Shown piece by piece: positions 52,801 through 62,172 of a stretch of 64,000 bases of DNA; positions within the stretch are counted from its first letter, which is position 1, and every line of letters starts with the position of its first letter. The stretch comes from Lacinutrix sp. 5H-3-7-4 (GTDB taxonomy: Bacteria; Bacteroidota; Bacteroidia; Flavobacteriales; Flavobacteriaceae). The notes below the pieces were generated by a model, which made no database searches, was not told the origin of the DNA, and saw only the letters and a list, made by a program, of their open reading frames with translations. The DNA lies in contig NC_015638.1 of assembly GCF_000211855.2 (NCBI RefSeq), positions 930,001 to 994,000 on the forward strand, written 5' to 3'. The translations under genes and the position numbers were made by a program.

Positions 52801-55158
52801 GATAGGTTAGAACTTATACATATTGCAACCTCAACGGTTATTGATGATTTTCATGATTCGATAGTTCAGTCTGTTGGGTATGTATATAGAAGAAATGTAA
52901 ATATTTCTAATCCAAATCCAAATTATGACTCTGCTGAATGGACAACGGCTACCTCTGGTTCTACTTCAGATTTAGGAAACTTCTCAACAACATCTACAGG
53001 TGTAACACCATCAATTACATCGCAGCCAAATGTAACCTCTACGTGTGATAATGCAACCTTTGCCATTACTGCTGCTGCTGGAAACTCTGGAACATTAACT
53101 TACCAATGGCTGTATAATGATGGTACAACTACTTCATGGTTTAATGTTACTGATGCTGCATTTTCTTCGGGAGTTGTTACAGGAGAAACAACAAACACTT
53201 TATCAATTTCAGGTTTCGATTTAACTAACTATCAATTTTATTGTTTAGTTACAGAAGATGGTGCTTGTGCAATTGCCAGTAATGCTGCAAGGTCTAACCC
53301 TATGAGCACAACATGGAATGGAACCTGGAGTAATGGCGTACCAAATATAGCTACCCAAGCAATAATAAATGCCGATTATGACACTGCTACTAATGGTAGT
53401 TTTAGTGCCTGCTCATTAATTATAAATAATTCGGGATCTGGTTTTACTGTTACAATAAGTAATAATACATACATAGAAGTAGAAAACAATGTTGTTAATA
53501 ATGGTGAAATTATAGTACAACATAGTGGTTCTTTTGTACAAAACAATGATCTTTCTACCTTTACAAATACAGCTACAGGATTATCTAGAGTAACAAAATT
53601 AAGCGCATTTGCTAACGATTGGTTAGAGTATACATATTGGAGTTCTCCTGTTGTTAATGAAACTATAGGTAATGCATTATCACCTGCAGATCCAAACCGT
53701 AGATTTAGATTTAGAGCAGAAAACTTTGAAGATAATTACGCCGAAACGAACAATACAAATCCTGTAATAAATATGCAGGATGACGAAGATGACAACGGTA
53801 ACGATTGGGTATTGGTTTCTGGAACAGATGTTATGAACCCAGGAACTGGTTACGCAGCAACATTATCTACTACATCTTATAATCCTCCAATGGCTGGAGC
53901 TCCTTTAAGGGTTGCACACACCTTTAGTGGTGAATTTAATAATGGAATTATTCCTGTTACTATATATAAAAATGACAATATAGTAAATGACAAAAACTGG
54001 AACTTAGTAGGTAATCCTTATGCAAGTGCTATTTCAATTCCAGACTTTTTTGCTGAAAACGTATATAGCACAACCAATACTACTGGAACTATTGATGGCG
54101 TTATTTATTATTGGTCACACCAAAACCCACCTTTAAGCACAAACAACGGTAACTCTCAAAATAATTTTAGCCAGTCTGATTATGTTATGATAAATGAAAT
54201 GGGTGGCACTATTGCAGGAGATCATAATGGTGATGGTACTATTGATGCTAATGACACTCCAGATGAGTTTATACCGTCTGGGCAAGGTTTTTATATTACT
54301 TATAACCATGATGCTCCTGGAACAGCTTCAAGTATTAGCTCTCTAGACACTGGTGCTAGCATAGTTGAAAATACCATAGTTTTTAATAACGCTATGCGAG
54401 TAACTGGTAATAATAGTTTATTTTACAAAAACGCTAGTCAACCTATTGAAACTAATAAATTATGGCTTAATTTAACTACAGATACTGGTGTATTTAGCCA
54501 ATTATTAGTTGGTTATAAACAAGGCGCAACAAATGGTTTAGATCCTGCTAGTTTTGATGCCATAAGAAATAGATCTACAGGAAACCAAACCTTCTTTTAT
54601 TCAATTATAGAAAACAGTAACCTTAATTATGCCATACAAGGTAAAGCGCCAGAGAGTTTAACTATAGATGAAGTTATCCCACTAGGTATTTATACATCTA
54701 TTACTAATTCTGCAACCTTTACTATTTCTATATCTCATTTTGAAGGTGATTTTTTAAATAATAATACTATTTATTTGAAAGATAATTATGAAGGCGTAAT
54801 TCATGATTTAAGTGCTTCAAATTATAATTTTACCACAACAAATGGTGAATTTAGAGATCGTTTTGAAGTTGTATTTAATGCAAATAGTCTTGCTGTTGAA
54901 GCGTTCTCTACTAACGAAACTAATTTAACTATTGTAGAATTACAAGATGATAACGTTCAATTCTCTTTAAGCGGAAATAGTAATTTAAAAATAGAAGCGG
55001 TTAGAATTATTGATGTTTTAGGTCGCGAGCTTTATAATTTCCGCGGAAGCGAAAACACAGAGGTTTACAATTTATCTAAACTAAGTACCAGTACTTATAT
55101 TGCCCAAATAACACTTTCTAATGGAAAGATAATTGCTAAAAAAGCAATTAAAAAATAA
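49843..55158 (+). CDS. T9SS-exported multidomain protein (paralogue 2)
   Basis: Secreted protein of 1771 residues, one of the largest in the window. Order: signal peptide (1-21); jelly-roll-like region (22-170); Hydin/DUF1573-like beta domain (about 174-275; YTITNNDTS, GTATFNVTYTPTT); Ig-like domain (about 279-371; YQWQVSTNGG, YQYQCVVTNSCG); beta region (372-650); GEVED domain (about 652-802; GGVWIDWNNDGDFND, GNYRMRIVQEEGG, GAVEDYTIEV); IPT/TIG domain (809-886; PSSGPVNTNVTVNGSNF); lamin-tail domain (889-1039); second Ig-like domain (1052-1152). The last about 615 residues are the module shared with the previous gene, including DHNGDGTIDAND and the Por sorting domain. Likely a surface adhesin or binding scaffold. 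Confidence 0.9.
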   Translation: MKNAKLLLILIIFSLSYIGYGQVSENFDGWTDNSYGGISTYSGPSGNWETNNSICAPNNARTGNAIRFNDNSGENEYLLYSGLDGNGKDNGIGDISFWYRHWSGNASNVQFQVQYSNDGTNWNNAGGIVSATSTTYNQFTTTVNITGDDYFIRVISIDDAERLMIDDFLITDYTVAPSDLVISGTEDHGSSCIGVAATTIQYTITNNDTSVALGVAVNSNNSEYVISGLSSTNIIPSGTATFNVTYTPTTVGPSTATITVSSSTTTNATIDLTGSGVSVPTINTQPNNQLVTEPETASFSVTATNANSYQWQVSTNGGSTFTNVTTGTGGNTANYTTENTISTMDNYQYQCVVTNSCGSITSGTAILDVLPISEVILNSNNPATAASTIVQAEDNHVIYQFDLAVTAATSNAELTSVDFTTSGSYAASNITNFKLWYDTTSTFNASTSIFLENLTTGLGTGTHTFSGLNQTINTGSTGYFFITTDIPCTATAGNTIQVDALTIANLTFISANKSGTAYSSELHTFISATPNNVTGHFLSDCENGNTTVNWTDPAGCSDNILIFATDTSFSTLTPTGNGSAYTANTIFGNGTAFDGGFCIYKGTGNTETITGLTNGTNYTYKIFTRNDLLWSTGVIIDCTPNITYCDAGPTSTTDSEIENVILVGENNSISNDTSGICTGATGGEVSDFTAMSADLAAGSSYSLSVEFGDCNDGSQYSGAGGVWIDWNNDGDFNDTNETIGTLDVAVNTGNIIETFSINVPSGQTIGNYRMRIVQEEGGDLNSISPCGTFSWGAVEDYTIEVISACIATHSITSIYPSSGPVNTNVTVNGSNFSNLTTATFNGLTATIVSQTSTTLVITIPPGATTGNLEIFDDLSCSTATPFNIIESSGNCNSATNLMITEVFDNNGGSLGYIEIYNGTNTTIDLTEYRISRYGDLTNTVPTYSYNFPTTGVGSSIASGDVLVGKISSDAGGAEDFNFGGNGFNDNDRLELIHIATSTVIDDFHDSIVQSVGYVYRRNVNISNPNPNYDSAEWTTATSGSTSDLGNFSTTSTGVTPSITSQPNVTSTCDNATFAITAAAGNSGTLTYQWLYNDGTTTSWFNVTDAAFSSGVVTGETTNTLSISGFDLTNYQFYCLVTEDGACAIASNAARSNPMSTTWNGTWSNGVPNIATQAIINADYDTATNGSFSACSLIINNSGSGFTVTISNNTYIEVENNVVNNGEIIVQHSGSFVQNNDLSTFTNTATGLSRVTKLSAFANDWLEYTYWSSPVVNETIGNALSPADPNRRFRFRAENFEDNYAETNNTNPVINMQDDEDDNGNDWVLVSGTDVMNPGTGYAATLSTTSYNPPMAGAPLRVAHTFSGEFNNGIIPVTIYKNDNIVNDKNWNLVGNPYASAISIPDFFAENVYSTTNTTGTIDGVIYYWSHQNPPLSTNNGNSQNNFSQSDYVMINEMGGTIAGDHNGDGTIDANDTPDEFIPSGQGFYITYNHDAPGTASSISSLDTGASIVENTIVFNNAMRVTGNNSLFYKNASQPIETNKLWLNLTTDTGVFSQLLVGYKQGATNGLDPASFDAIRNRSTGNQTFFYSIIENSNLNYAIQGKAPESLTIDEVIPLGIYTSITNSATFTISISHFEGDFLNNNTIYLKDNYEGVIHDLSASNYNFTTTNGEFRDRFEVVFNANSLAVEAFSTNETNLTIVELQDDNVQFSLSGNSNLKIEAVRIIDVLGRELYNFRGSENTEVYNLSKLSTSTYIAQITLSNGKIIAKKAIKK
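53310..55158 (+). repeat. Copy 2 of the shared C-terminal module
   Basis: Counterpart of 47780-49660, about 5.5 kb downstream. The two copies encode the same C-terminal module with few substitutions in the last 400 residues, and identical codons in long runs. Confidence 0.9.
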
Positions 55159-55163
55159 CTGTT

Positions 55164-57593
55164 TTATAGTACAAATTTAATTGATGTGATTAAATTTCTG
55201 CCTGGCGCTGCAATACCAGATGAATATGTTTTGTAGCGTTGGTCTGTTATATTTTCTAATCCAATAGTTAGATTTGCAAAACTATTTAATTCGTATTGAG
55301 CAGTTAAATTTAGTGTGTACCAAGATGGTGAATAAGGGTTTCCGTTATTGTCTAAAGCATAAATATAGTCTTTACTAACCTCAGATGGCGCTAAATCGTA
55401 GTACGATAATTCTCCATTATAGTTTACAGAAGCATCTGCTTTAAACTTATTTTTTGTCCAGGTTAATCGTGTGTTTCCAAAGTTTGGAGCAACGTGTCTT
55501 ACTGGGTATTCTACTTCATCTGTTTCGTCTGTTCCGCCAACTACATTGTATTGAGAGCTTAGTGCTAAGTTTTTAGAAACGTTTAGTTTTGCGCCAATTT
55601 CAAAACCGTAGATATAAGATTTTGATGCGTTTTGTATGGATTGTACATTACTTAATTCGCCATTATAAACAATTTCTGTTTCACCATTTAAATCGCCATC
55701 TCTTCGTACTAAGGCATTATCTAAATAAGTGTAATATGTTGCCATATCCAATATTAAGACATCATCAAAATTTAGTAACAATCCTAATTCACCACCATAA
55801 GCATATTCTGGTTTTAAATTATTATTAGGCACCACTACAGATCCTGGTTCTGAGTCAAATACTTTACCAATATCATCTATATTTGGAGCTCTAAAAGCAG
55901 TTGAAAAATTTAATTTCCATTGTAATGTTTTATTTGGAATCCAACTCATTCCTGCTGTTCCTGTTAAGGCTTCAGAGTTGTTTTTTGCTTCGTCAAAAGG
56001 TAAATTTAAATAAACGTTATTAGCCTCGAAATTTGCTTTAGATAGTACTTTATTAAAACGTAATCCACTTTGAAATACAAATTTTGAGTTTGGCTTATAT
56101 TTTAAGCTTAAATATGCTGCTAAAGATTGCCAAGTTGCATTATCTGGATATCTGGTTACAATATTTGATGTTTCGGTTGTTTCTATATTTTCTTCTTTTG
56201 CCTTAGAGTTTACTTTATTATAAATATATTCTAAGCCGTAAGATATTTTTGTTTTAGGGTTCAAGGTTTTTTCTAAATCTAAATTAAAAGAAACTGCATT
56301 TACTGCTTCTTCTTTTATACTTTTAAAAACACTTTGGTAATCTCTATCAATACGACTTTCCTGAAAATTTTGATACGCAACTGTAGCTTGTATTTTATCG
56401 TACAAATTAGAACTACTACTTAGTTTAGTAATGTTTAAATTACTCATAAACCAGCGTTGTGGTCCATAATACCATTCGGCAGATCTTAACTCTTCTCCTC
56501 TGTATCTAATTAACCTATCGTATCTAGGAGTGTTTGATGTAGATGTATAAAATAAACCTAAGTTAAAACTCAAATTATCTTTTGGTTCGTAACGCACTTT
56601 TTGCATTACATTTATTTGATTGTAACCTGAGTTTTTTTGCAGCTTTGGTTCGCTGTTACTTACTATTTGATCTTGATTATTTGTAGTAACAACAAACTCT
56701 GGCCTTAAATAATCGTTTGGTCCATGACTTCCCATTTTTAAATCATTAAAATCTGAAAAGCTAGCATTAGTTATAAATGCCCATTTTTTAAAGCCATAAT
56801 TTACACCTAAATGAGCTGTTTTTTCTTGATTAGCTGTTGCATAACGTAATGTTGCAGTAGTTTTATAGTAAGTAGAATCTGTATATGATAGTTGTGGCTT
56901 TTGTGTATAAAAACTCATAACGCCACCTATGGCATCGCTACCATATATTACAGAGCCTGCACCTAAAGATACTTCTGTGTTTTGTATTGTAAATGGGTCT
57001 ATAGAAATTACATTTTGAAGGTTTCCGCCTCTAAATATGGCATTGTTCATTCTAACACCATCTACTGTAATTAATAATCTATTTGTTGAGAAACCTCTAA
57101 TAATTGGGCTACCGCCACCTAACTGGCTTTTTTGTATAAATACTTGGCCTGTTTTTTCTAATAAATCTGCACTGGTTTGTGGGTTTGTGAATGCAATAGA
57201 TTTTGCATTAAAATTTACAATCTTATTTGGAACATCTCTTTTATCTTGTTTAAATTTTGAAGCAGAGATAACTATTTCTTCTAAACCTTGCGTTAGTGGT
57301 TCAAGATAGATTACATCTCCTTTAATTCTGCTTTTTTCTACTGATAAAACATCGAAAGCAATATGTTTAAAAAACAAAATATCGTCTGGATTAAAAATGT
57401 CCAGATTAGCTTTACCATTAAATTTTGTTATAACACTTCGAGATTGGTCTTGATTGTATATAGCTGCACCAACTATTGGTTCTTGCGTTTTTTTATTAGC
57501 AATTAATATTTCTTGAGCCTGTAGGCTTAGTACTAAACAAAATGAGAATATAATGTAGAGTATTGGTTTTTTGTATTTAGTTGAAAACGTCAT
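55164..57593 (-). CDS. TonB-dependent receptor
   Basis: Outer-membrane receptor of 809 residues. The ATG at 57593 is chosen because it gives a normal basic start and signal peptide (TFSTKYKKPILYIIFSFCLV...QAQ); an ATG at 57644 lies inside recO and adds a polar tail. A short carboxypeptidase-regulatory-like domain (VGAAIYNQDQS, FNGKANLDIF) is followed by the plug (about 115-235; SPIIRGFSTNRLLITVDGVRMNN, GAGSVIYGSDAIGGVMSFY) and a barrel ending SIKFVL. The plug resembles heme/vitamin B12-type receptors (BtuB/HmuR class). Ligand unknown. It overlaps recO by 17 bases and converges on the second T9SS gene. Confidence 0.92.
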   Translation of the reverse strand: MTFSTKYKKPILYIIFSFCLVLSLQAQEILIANKKTQEPIVGAAIYNQDQSRSVITKFNGKANLDIFNPDDILFFKHIAFDVLSVEKSRIKGDVIYLEPLTQGLEEIVISASKFKQDKRDVPNKIVNFNAKSIAFTNPQTSADLLEKTGQVFIQKSQLGGGSPIIRGFSTNRLLITVDGVRMNNAIFRGGNLQNVISIDPFTIQNTEVSLGAGSVIYGSDAIGGVMSFYTQKPQLSYTDSTYYKTTATLRYATANQEKTAHLGVNYGFKKWAFITNASFSDFNDLKMGSHGPNDYLRPEFVVTTNNQDQIVSNSEPKLQKNSGYNQINVMQKVRYEPKDNLSFNLGLFYTSTSNTPRYDRLIRYRGEELRSAEWYYGPQRWFMSNLNITKLSSSSNLYDKIQATVAYQNFQESRIDRDYQSVFKSIKEEAVNAVSFNLDLEKTLNPKTKISYGLEYIYNKVNSKAKEENIETTETSNIVTRYPDNATWQSLAAYLSLKYKPNSKFVFQSGLRFNKVLSKANFEANNVYLNLPFDEAKNNSEALTGTAGMSWIPNKTLQWKLNFSTAFRAPNIDDIGKVFDSEPGSVVVPNNNLKPEYAYGGELGLLLNFDDVLILDMATYYTYLDNALVRRDGDLNGETEIVYNGELSNVQSIQNASKSYIYGFEIGAKLNVSKNLALSSQYNVVGGTDETDEVEYPVRHVAPNFGNTRLTWTKNKFKADASVNYNGELSYYDLAPSEVSKDYIYALDNNGNPYSPSWYTLNLTAQYELNSFANLTIGLENITDQRYKTYSSGIAAPGRNLITSIKFVL

Positions 57594-58296
57594 TAAAAAC
57601 TTGTAGTGATTTTGGTTTTTTAAAGCTGCCCAAATGTAGTTCAAAATACAACAAAATAATGGCTAAAAACGATTGTCTTTGTTTTGAATTCATTTTGACT
57701 TCTTCTAACGCATCAAATGTTGTGCCCAAAAGTGTTTTTAAGAGTGTTAAATTTTCGCCCGAAATACAATATTTACTACTACTCATATCTTGAAATTCTC
57801 CTGCCTGAAGATTAAAATATGGCAAGTTTATATCTGTAATATCTGGGTAAAACCCTAAGTGTTTTGTTAGGTTTAATAGAAACAATAAATGAAAGTTTGA
57901 ATAACGATCATTAGTATCTAACCATTGCAAGGTGGTTTCTAAATAATTATATAATGTAGCATTTTGTTCTTCCTCTTGTAAAGTAGTACTTAACACTTCG
58001 GCTAAAAATAAAACAATAGCGCTTTTTAATATATTGGTGTGTAAATTGGAGTAAAGGTGATTTATTTTAACTTCTTTTACATACTGCAAGCCTCTTGCCT
58101 GCTTATAATCTGTTACAAGATGTAATTGTGTTAACAATTGATAGTAAGCAACTTTAGATCCTTTTTTTTTAGATTTTAAAACACCACGTAATAAATAGCT
58201 AACAATACCAAATTCTTGCGTGTAGCATTTTACAATAAGGTCATTGTCTTTGTATTTTAATTTAGAAAGTACAATAGCATTTGTAGTCGCAATCAT
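57577..58296 (-). CDS. recO: DNA repair protein RecO
   Basis: Loads RecA on SSB-coated single-stranded DNA with RecR. Protein of 239 residues. The N-terminal OB fold is clear (NAIVLSKLKYKDNDLIVKCYTQEFGIVSYLLRGV), followed by a helical domain (HLLFLLNLTKHLGFYPD). The zinc Cys cluster of other RecO proteins is absent, with only isolated Cys residues, as is common in this phylum. It shares one base with the porZ stop (TAATG) and overlaps the TonB receptor start by 17 bases, so porZ-recO-receptor is one transcript. Confidence 0.93.
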   Translation of the reverse strand: MIATTNAIVLSKLKYKDNDLIVKCYTQEFGIVSYLLRGVLKSKKKGSKVAYYQLLTQLHLVTDYKQARGLQYVKEVKINHLYSNLHTNILKSAIVLFLAEVLSTTLQEEEQNATLYNYLETTLQWLDTNDRYSNFHLLFLLNLTKHLGFYPDITDINLPYFNLQAGEFQDMSSSKYCISGENLTLLKTLLGTTFDALEEVKMNSKQRQSFLAIILLYFELHLGSFKKPKSLQVFNDVFN

Positions 58297-60659
58297 TACC
58301 TTACTATCATTACTTTTAATACTTTAGTTTCTATAGAATCTAAATCTGTTAACATTATTAAATACACTCCTGAAGCAACAGTAACATTTCCTAAATTTTT
58401 ACCATTCCACAGTGCAGTGCCACCATCTATTTCTAAATTAAAACCTTTAAATTTTCCATTGGTTCTAGATTCTGCTTCTGTAACTAGGTTTCCTTCTATA
58501 TCTGTAATTTTAATATTAACATTATCTGTAAGACCTTTTATTTTTATTTTATCGTTATTGATATTAAAGCTTGGTCTAACAGGATTAGGAAAAACGTAAG
58601 CATCTTCAAGTGTTTCTTCTGGCTTAGAACTTTCTGAGCCAAAAGCAACAAGTCCTTTTTCTGTTGCAAAATATACAAGGCCGTTTTCATCATCTATTGC
58701 GATATCTAAAATATCGTTTGATGGTAATGGTGAGTTATCTTTAGTAAAATGAAATATGGTTTCTTGACCATCTGATGATAAATAATACACACCTGTATCT
58801 AAAGTACCAATCCATTTATTATTTGAACCATCAACCTCAATATCTGTTATATATTGCTGAAAAAGTAATTCTCTAGGCGTACCATCGTCTAAAACTATAA
58901 TATCTGAAACTTGAAATGTTGGGTTACTAAAAAACTCACTAGTATTATAAATCACTCTTAAGCCACGATCTGTACCAATCCATATAGTGTTTTGTAAATC
59001 TGTTTCTACAGTCCAGGTTTTTTCTGAAGGCATATTAAACTCAACATCTTCAATAAATTTTTTATCGCCGTTGGTATCTACTCCAATTATTCCATAATTT
59101 AAACTAGAGATAAATATTTTACCATCATCGGTAAATGTAATATCTGAAAACCCTAAATTACTAGTTCTTGGGTTTATAATATCTTGCATATTTATACCTG
59201 TCCATTGACCATTTTCTAATTTATTTAAACTATTATCAACACGTCCATTCATTACCCATAATGCACCATTACTATCAAAATTATTAGCTAAAACTAAATG
59301 TATGGCACCAGCAAAAGGAACTAATGAACTATTATCTTGATTAAATATAGAAATGCTTTCGGTATTAATATCTAAAAGTCCTGAGAAATAAGAGCCAACA
59401 TAAACTTGGTTTGTATTAAATGGGTTAATTGATAAATATGATAAATACCATGGATTTGATACTGCACTTGCTATAGAGTCGTAGCTAATATTATTCCATT
59501 CTTCATTTTTTAAATGACTTAAACCAGAGCGCCTTAAACCTCCATTAAAATTATATGTAACAGAGTGACCGCCATGTGTTCCCCAAACCTCTCCTGCTTG
59601 TGTTTTTATTTTGAAAAACTTATTTAATAAAGGACTTTCTGGATGTATTTCTTGATATACTGAAGTATCACTTACATTGGTTTGTAATATCCCATAGCCT
59701 TCCTGTCCTATTGCAGTTGTATAAATACCTTGAGTACCAATATATATATTATTATTTTGGCTTAATGATACCGCTGTAAATAACATACTAACGTCCTCTA
59801 TAGTTTGAGCGGTAGCAACAACATTTAAAGACGTCTCTGTATTGTATACGTATGCTTCTTTTTCTGTAGCGATTAAAAGGTTACCTTGCTCTTCTCTTGT
59901 ATCTACAATTAAATCACTATATACTACCAACTCTGAAATAGCATCGTTTATAACGCTGTATAACCTTCGTGTTGATCGTGAGGCAAATAACTTATCGTTA
60001 ACACTCGTAATGCCAACCCAGTTTGCAGATACTATTCTTGTCCATTGGTTAAAGTCTATAAGGTTTGGGTTAGAGACTAAAGCTTTGCTAATACCAACAT
60101 TTGTAGCAGCATAAATTTGATCTTCAAAAATTGTAGTTTGGTTTATTTTTATTTGAGAACCGCCATCACCAATATAATAGGTGTCACCAAATTCAAGGTT
60201 ATTTATATCGTAAAGTGAAATTCCAAAATCTGTAGAAATATATGCGAAATCATTGTAAATCATAAAATGATTTATACGCTTGTTATTTGGTGGTATTGTG
60301 GGTTTATCTATAATATCTACAACGGTTAAAAAATCGTTTTCAGATTCTTTATACACCTGCATTAAACCATTTTCAAAACCAATTAACAACAAACCTTTAT
60401 TTTGAACATATTCTATGCTAGAAATAGTTTCTCCAGATAAACCGTTTATAGTTGATAATTTTTCTATTTCAAGTGTTTGCTTATCATAAGTAAATATTGC
60501 ATTTTCTGCAGCACCATAAACTTTAGTTTCTCCTTGAGAAATATCTTTAATATCTAAGTATGAAAAATGGCCCATCCATGAGTCTGTAAAATCTTGTGCA
60601 AACACATGATTAGAATTAAAAAGCAAAATAAAAGCAACAATTAGTTTAATACTACGCAT
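58296..60659 (-). CDS. porZ: Type IX secretion system protein PorZ
   Basis: Protein of 787 residues. Signal peptide (1-21), then two seven-bladed-propeller-like halves. The N-terminal PorZ domain is recognisable (DSWMGHFSYLDIKDISQGETKVYGAAENAIF, YDKQTLEIEKLSTINGLSGETISSI), with repeated blades further on (TIWIGTDRGLRVIYN, NKWIGTLDTGVYYLS, GLVYFATEKGLVAF). A C-terminal Por-like domain follows (VFPNPVRPSFNI, SGVYLIMLTD). In Porphyromonas PorZ is part of the surface attachment complex that passes A-LPS to the sortase PorU. It is the only T9SS machine gene in the window and lies near two cargo genes. A -7 box (TATTTTTG) lies about 35 bases upstream. Confidence 0.88.
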   Translation of the reverse strand: MRSIKLIVAFILLFNSNHVFAQDFTDSWMGHFSYLDIKDISQGETKVYGAAENAIFTYDKQTLEIEKLSTINGLSGETISSIEYVQNKGLLLIGFENGLMQVYKESENDFLTVVDIIDKPTIPPNNKRINHFMIYNDFAYISTDFGISLYDINNLEFGDTYYIGDGGSQIKINQTTIFEDQIYAATNVGISKALVSNPNLIDFNQWTRIVSANWVGITSVNDKLFASRSTRRLYSVINDAISELVVYSDLIVDTREEQGNLLIATEKEAYVYNTETSLNVVATAQTIEDVSMLFTAVSLSQNNNIYIGTQGIYTTAIGQEGYGILQTNVSDTSVYQEIHPESPLLNKFFKIKTQAGEVWGTHGGHSVTYNFNGGLRRSGLSHLKNEEWNNISYDSIASAVSNPWYLSYLSINPFNTNQVYVGSYFSGLLDINTESISIFNQDNSSLVPFAGAIHLVLANNFDSNGALWVMNGRVDNSLNKLENGQWTGINMQDIINPRTSNLGFSDITFTDDGKIFISSLNYGIIGVDTNGDKKFIEDVEFNMPSEKTWTVETDLQNTIWIGTDRGLRVIYNTSEFFSNPTFQVSDIIVLDDGTPRELLFQQYITDIEVDGSNNKWIGTLDTGVYYLSSDGQETIFHFTKDNSPLPSNDILDIAIDDENGLVYFATEKGLVAFGSESSKPEETLEDAYVFPNPVRPSFNINNDKIKIKGLTDNVNIKITDIEGNLVTEAESRTNGKFKGFNLEIDGGTALWNGKNLGNVTVASGVYLIMLTDLDSIETKVLKVMIVR

Positions 60660-60692
60660 TTAGCAGGATTTACAGGTATAAATATTAAAAAC

Positions 60693-60700
60693 CAAAAATA
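60693..60700 (-). promoter_or_regulatory. -7 box of porZ-recO
   Basis: Minus-strand TATTTTTG, exact TAnnTTTG, 34-41 bases before the porZ ATG. Confidence 0.5.
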
Positions 60701-60713
60701 CTATAATTTATTG

Positions 60714-60721
60714 TATTTTCG
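60714..60721 (+). promoter_or_regulatory. Possible -7 box of the MBOAT gene
   Basis: TATTTTCG, one base off TAnnTTTG, 24-31 bases before the ATG at 60745. It is divergent from, and 14 bases away from, the porZ box. Confidence 0.35.
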
Positions 60722-60744
60722 TTCGAGTAAATTACAAGCAATTT

Positions 60745-62172
60745 ATGCTGTTTAGCAGTCCTATATTTTTATTTCTATTTTTACCAATTACGCTATTTAT
60801 ATATTATATAGCGCCTAAAAAGATAAAGAATTTTGTTTTATTAATTCTTAGTTTAGGGTTCTACACTTGGGGTGAAAAAGAACTTGTTTTATTAATAATA
60901 CTATCTGCTTTTATTGATTTTACAGCAGGTATTATTATAGATAAAGGTAAGCGTAAACTTGGTTTATATTTATCTATACTATTTAATCTTTGCTTACTTT
61001 TTTATTTTAAATATTCTCATTTTATTTTTTCTAATACAACATCAGTTTTAAACCATTTTGGCTTGCCTTTAGAACATGCTAATGCTTTTGCTAATGTTAT
61101 TTTACCTTTAGGTATTAGCTTCTACACATTTCAAACCATGTCGTACACAATAGATGTTTATCGTGGTCATGTAAAAGCAAATAAAAACTTTATAAACTTT
61201 GCCACCTATGTAACACTATTTCCTCAACTTATTGCTGGCCCAATTGTACGTTACTCGCATGTGGAAAGCGAATTAAAATCAAGAAAAACAAGTTTACCAT
61301 TATTTGCAGAAGGTGTTGAGCGTTTTATAATTGGATTAGCAAAAAAAATGATTATTGCCAACAACTGTGCTTTTTTAGTAGATGGCATTTTTAATTTACC
61401 TACAAGTGAATCTTCTGCCTTAATTGCTTGGCTAGGTGTTATAGCCTATAGCTTTCAAATTTATTTTGATTTCTCTGGCTACTCTGATATGGCAATAGGT
61501 TTAGGAAAAATGTTTGGTTTTAATTTTCCAGAAAATTTTAATTACCCATACATTTCTAAATCTATACAAGAATTTTGGCGTCGATGGCACATGACATTAT
61601 CAAGCTGGTTTAAAGATTATTTATATATTTCTTTAGGAGGAAATAGAAAAGGAAATATAAGAACTTACATTAATCTATTTATAGTCTTTTTTATAACTGG
61701 TTTATGGCATGGCGCAAGCTGGACCTTTGTAATTTGGGGTATTTGTCATGGCTTATTTATAGTTATTGAAAAGCTTGGATTTAACAAAATACTAAATAAA
61801 CTTGGTAAAGGTTTTTCTCTATTTTACGCATTTTTTGCAGTAAATATTACATGGCCAATTTTTAGAAGCGACACTATTACACAGGCCTATAACTATATTA
61901 TTACAATGTTTAATTTTAGTGCTAAAACCAATTTTAATTATTTAAACATTTACCTTTCAAAAGAGGTTATTTTTATCTTGATTATAGCACTAATATTTTC
62001 TCTACCATTACATAAAAAAATTAAAAATTACACCTCAACATTAAATCCAGATTCATATAAATATAAAGGAGCTAAAATTTTAAGAGTGACTTCTCTTTTT
62101 TGTTTATTAATTATTAGCTACACATACATTGCAACAGATTCTTATAACCCATTTATATATTTTAGATTCTAA
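60745..62172 (+). CDS. MBOAT-family O-acyltransferase (AlgI-like)
   Basis: Membrane protein of 475 residues with about ten membrane segments. Family landmarks: FLPITLFIYYIAPKK near the N-terminus, LGISFYTFQTMSYTIDVYRG, FPQLIAGPIVRYS, FDFSGYSDMAIGLGKMFGF, EFWRRWHMTLSSWFKDYLYI and the active-site His in TGLWHGASWTF. AlgI-type proteins move an acyl group (usually acetyl) across the membrane for transfer to a polysaccharide. The next gene overlaps by one base (TAATG) and encodes an AlgX/AlgJ-like partner. No polymer synthesis genes lie nearby, so the acceptor cannot be inferred. Confidence 0.93.
   Translation: MLFSSPIFLFLFLPITLFIYYIAPKKIKNFVLLILSLGFYTWGEKELVLLIILSAFIDFTAGIIIDKGKRKLGLYLSILFNLCLLFYFKYSHFIFSNTTSVLNHFGLPLEHANAFANVILPLGISFYTFQTMSYTIDVYRGHVKANKNFINFATYVTLFPQLIAGPIVRYSHVESELKSRKTSLPLFAEGVERFIIGLAKKMIIANNCAFLVDGIFNLPTSESSALIAWLGVIAYSFQIYFDFSGYSDMAIGLGKMFGFNFPENFNYPYISKSIQEFWRRWHMTLSSWFKDYLYISLGGNRKGNIRTYINLFIVFFITGLWHGASWTFVIWGICHGLFIVIEKLGFNKILNKLGKGFSLFYAFFAVNITWPIFRSDTITQAYNYIITMFNFSAKTNFNYLNIYLSKEVIFILIIALIFSLPLHKKIKNYTSTLNPDSYKYKGAKILRVTSLFCLLIISYTYIATDSYNPFIYFRF

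Noticed and set aside
55100-55158. Terminator hairpin at the 3' end of the second T9SS gene (ATTGCT...AGCAAT).
   Set aside because: It encodes the conserved IAKKAIKK end in both paralogues and is followed by A residues, not T.
57594-57644. Upstream in-frame ATG for the TonB receptor near recO.
   Set aside because: It would sit inside recO and place 17 polar residues before the signal peptide.
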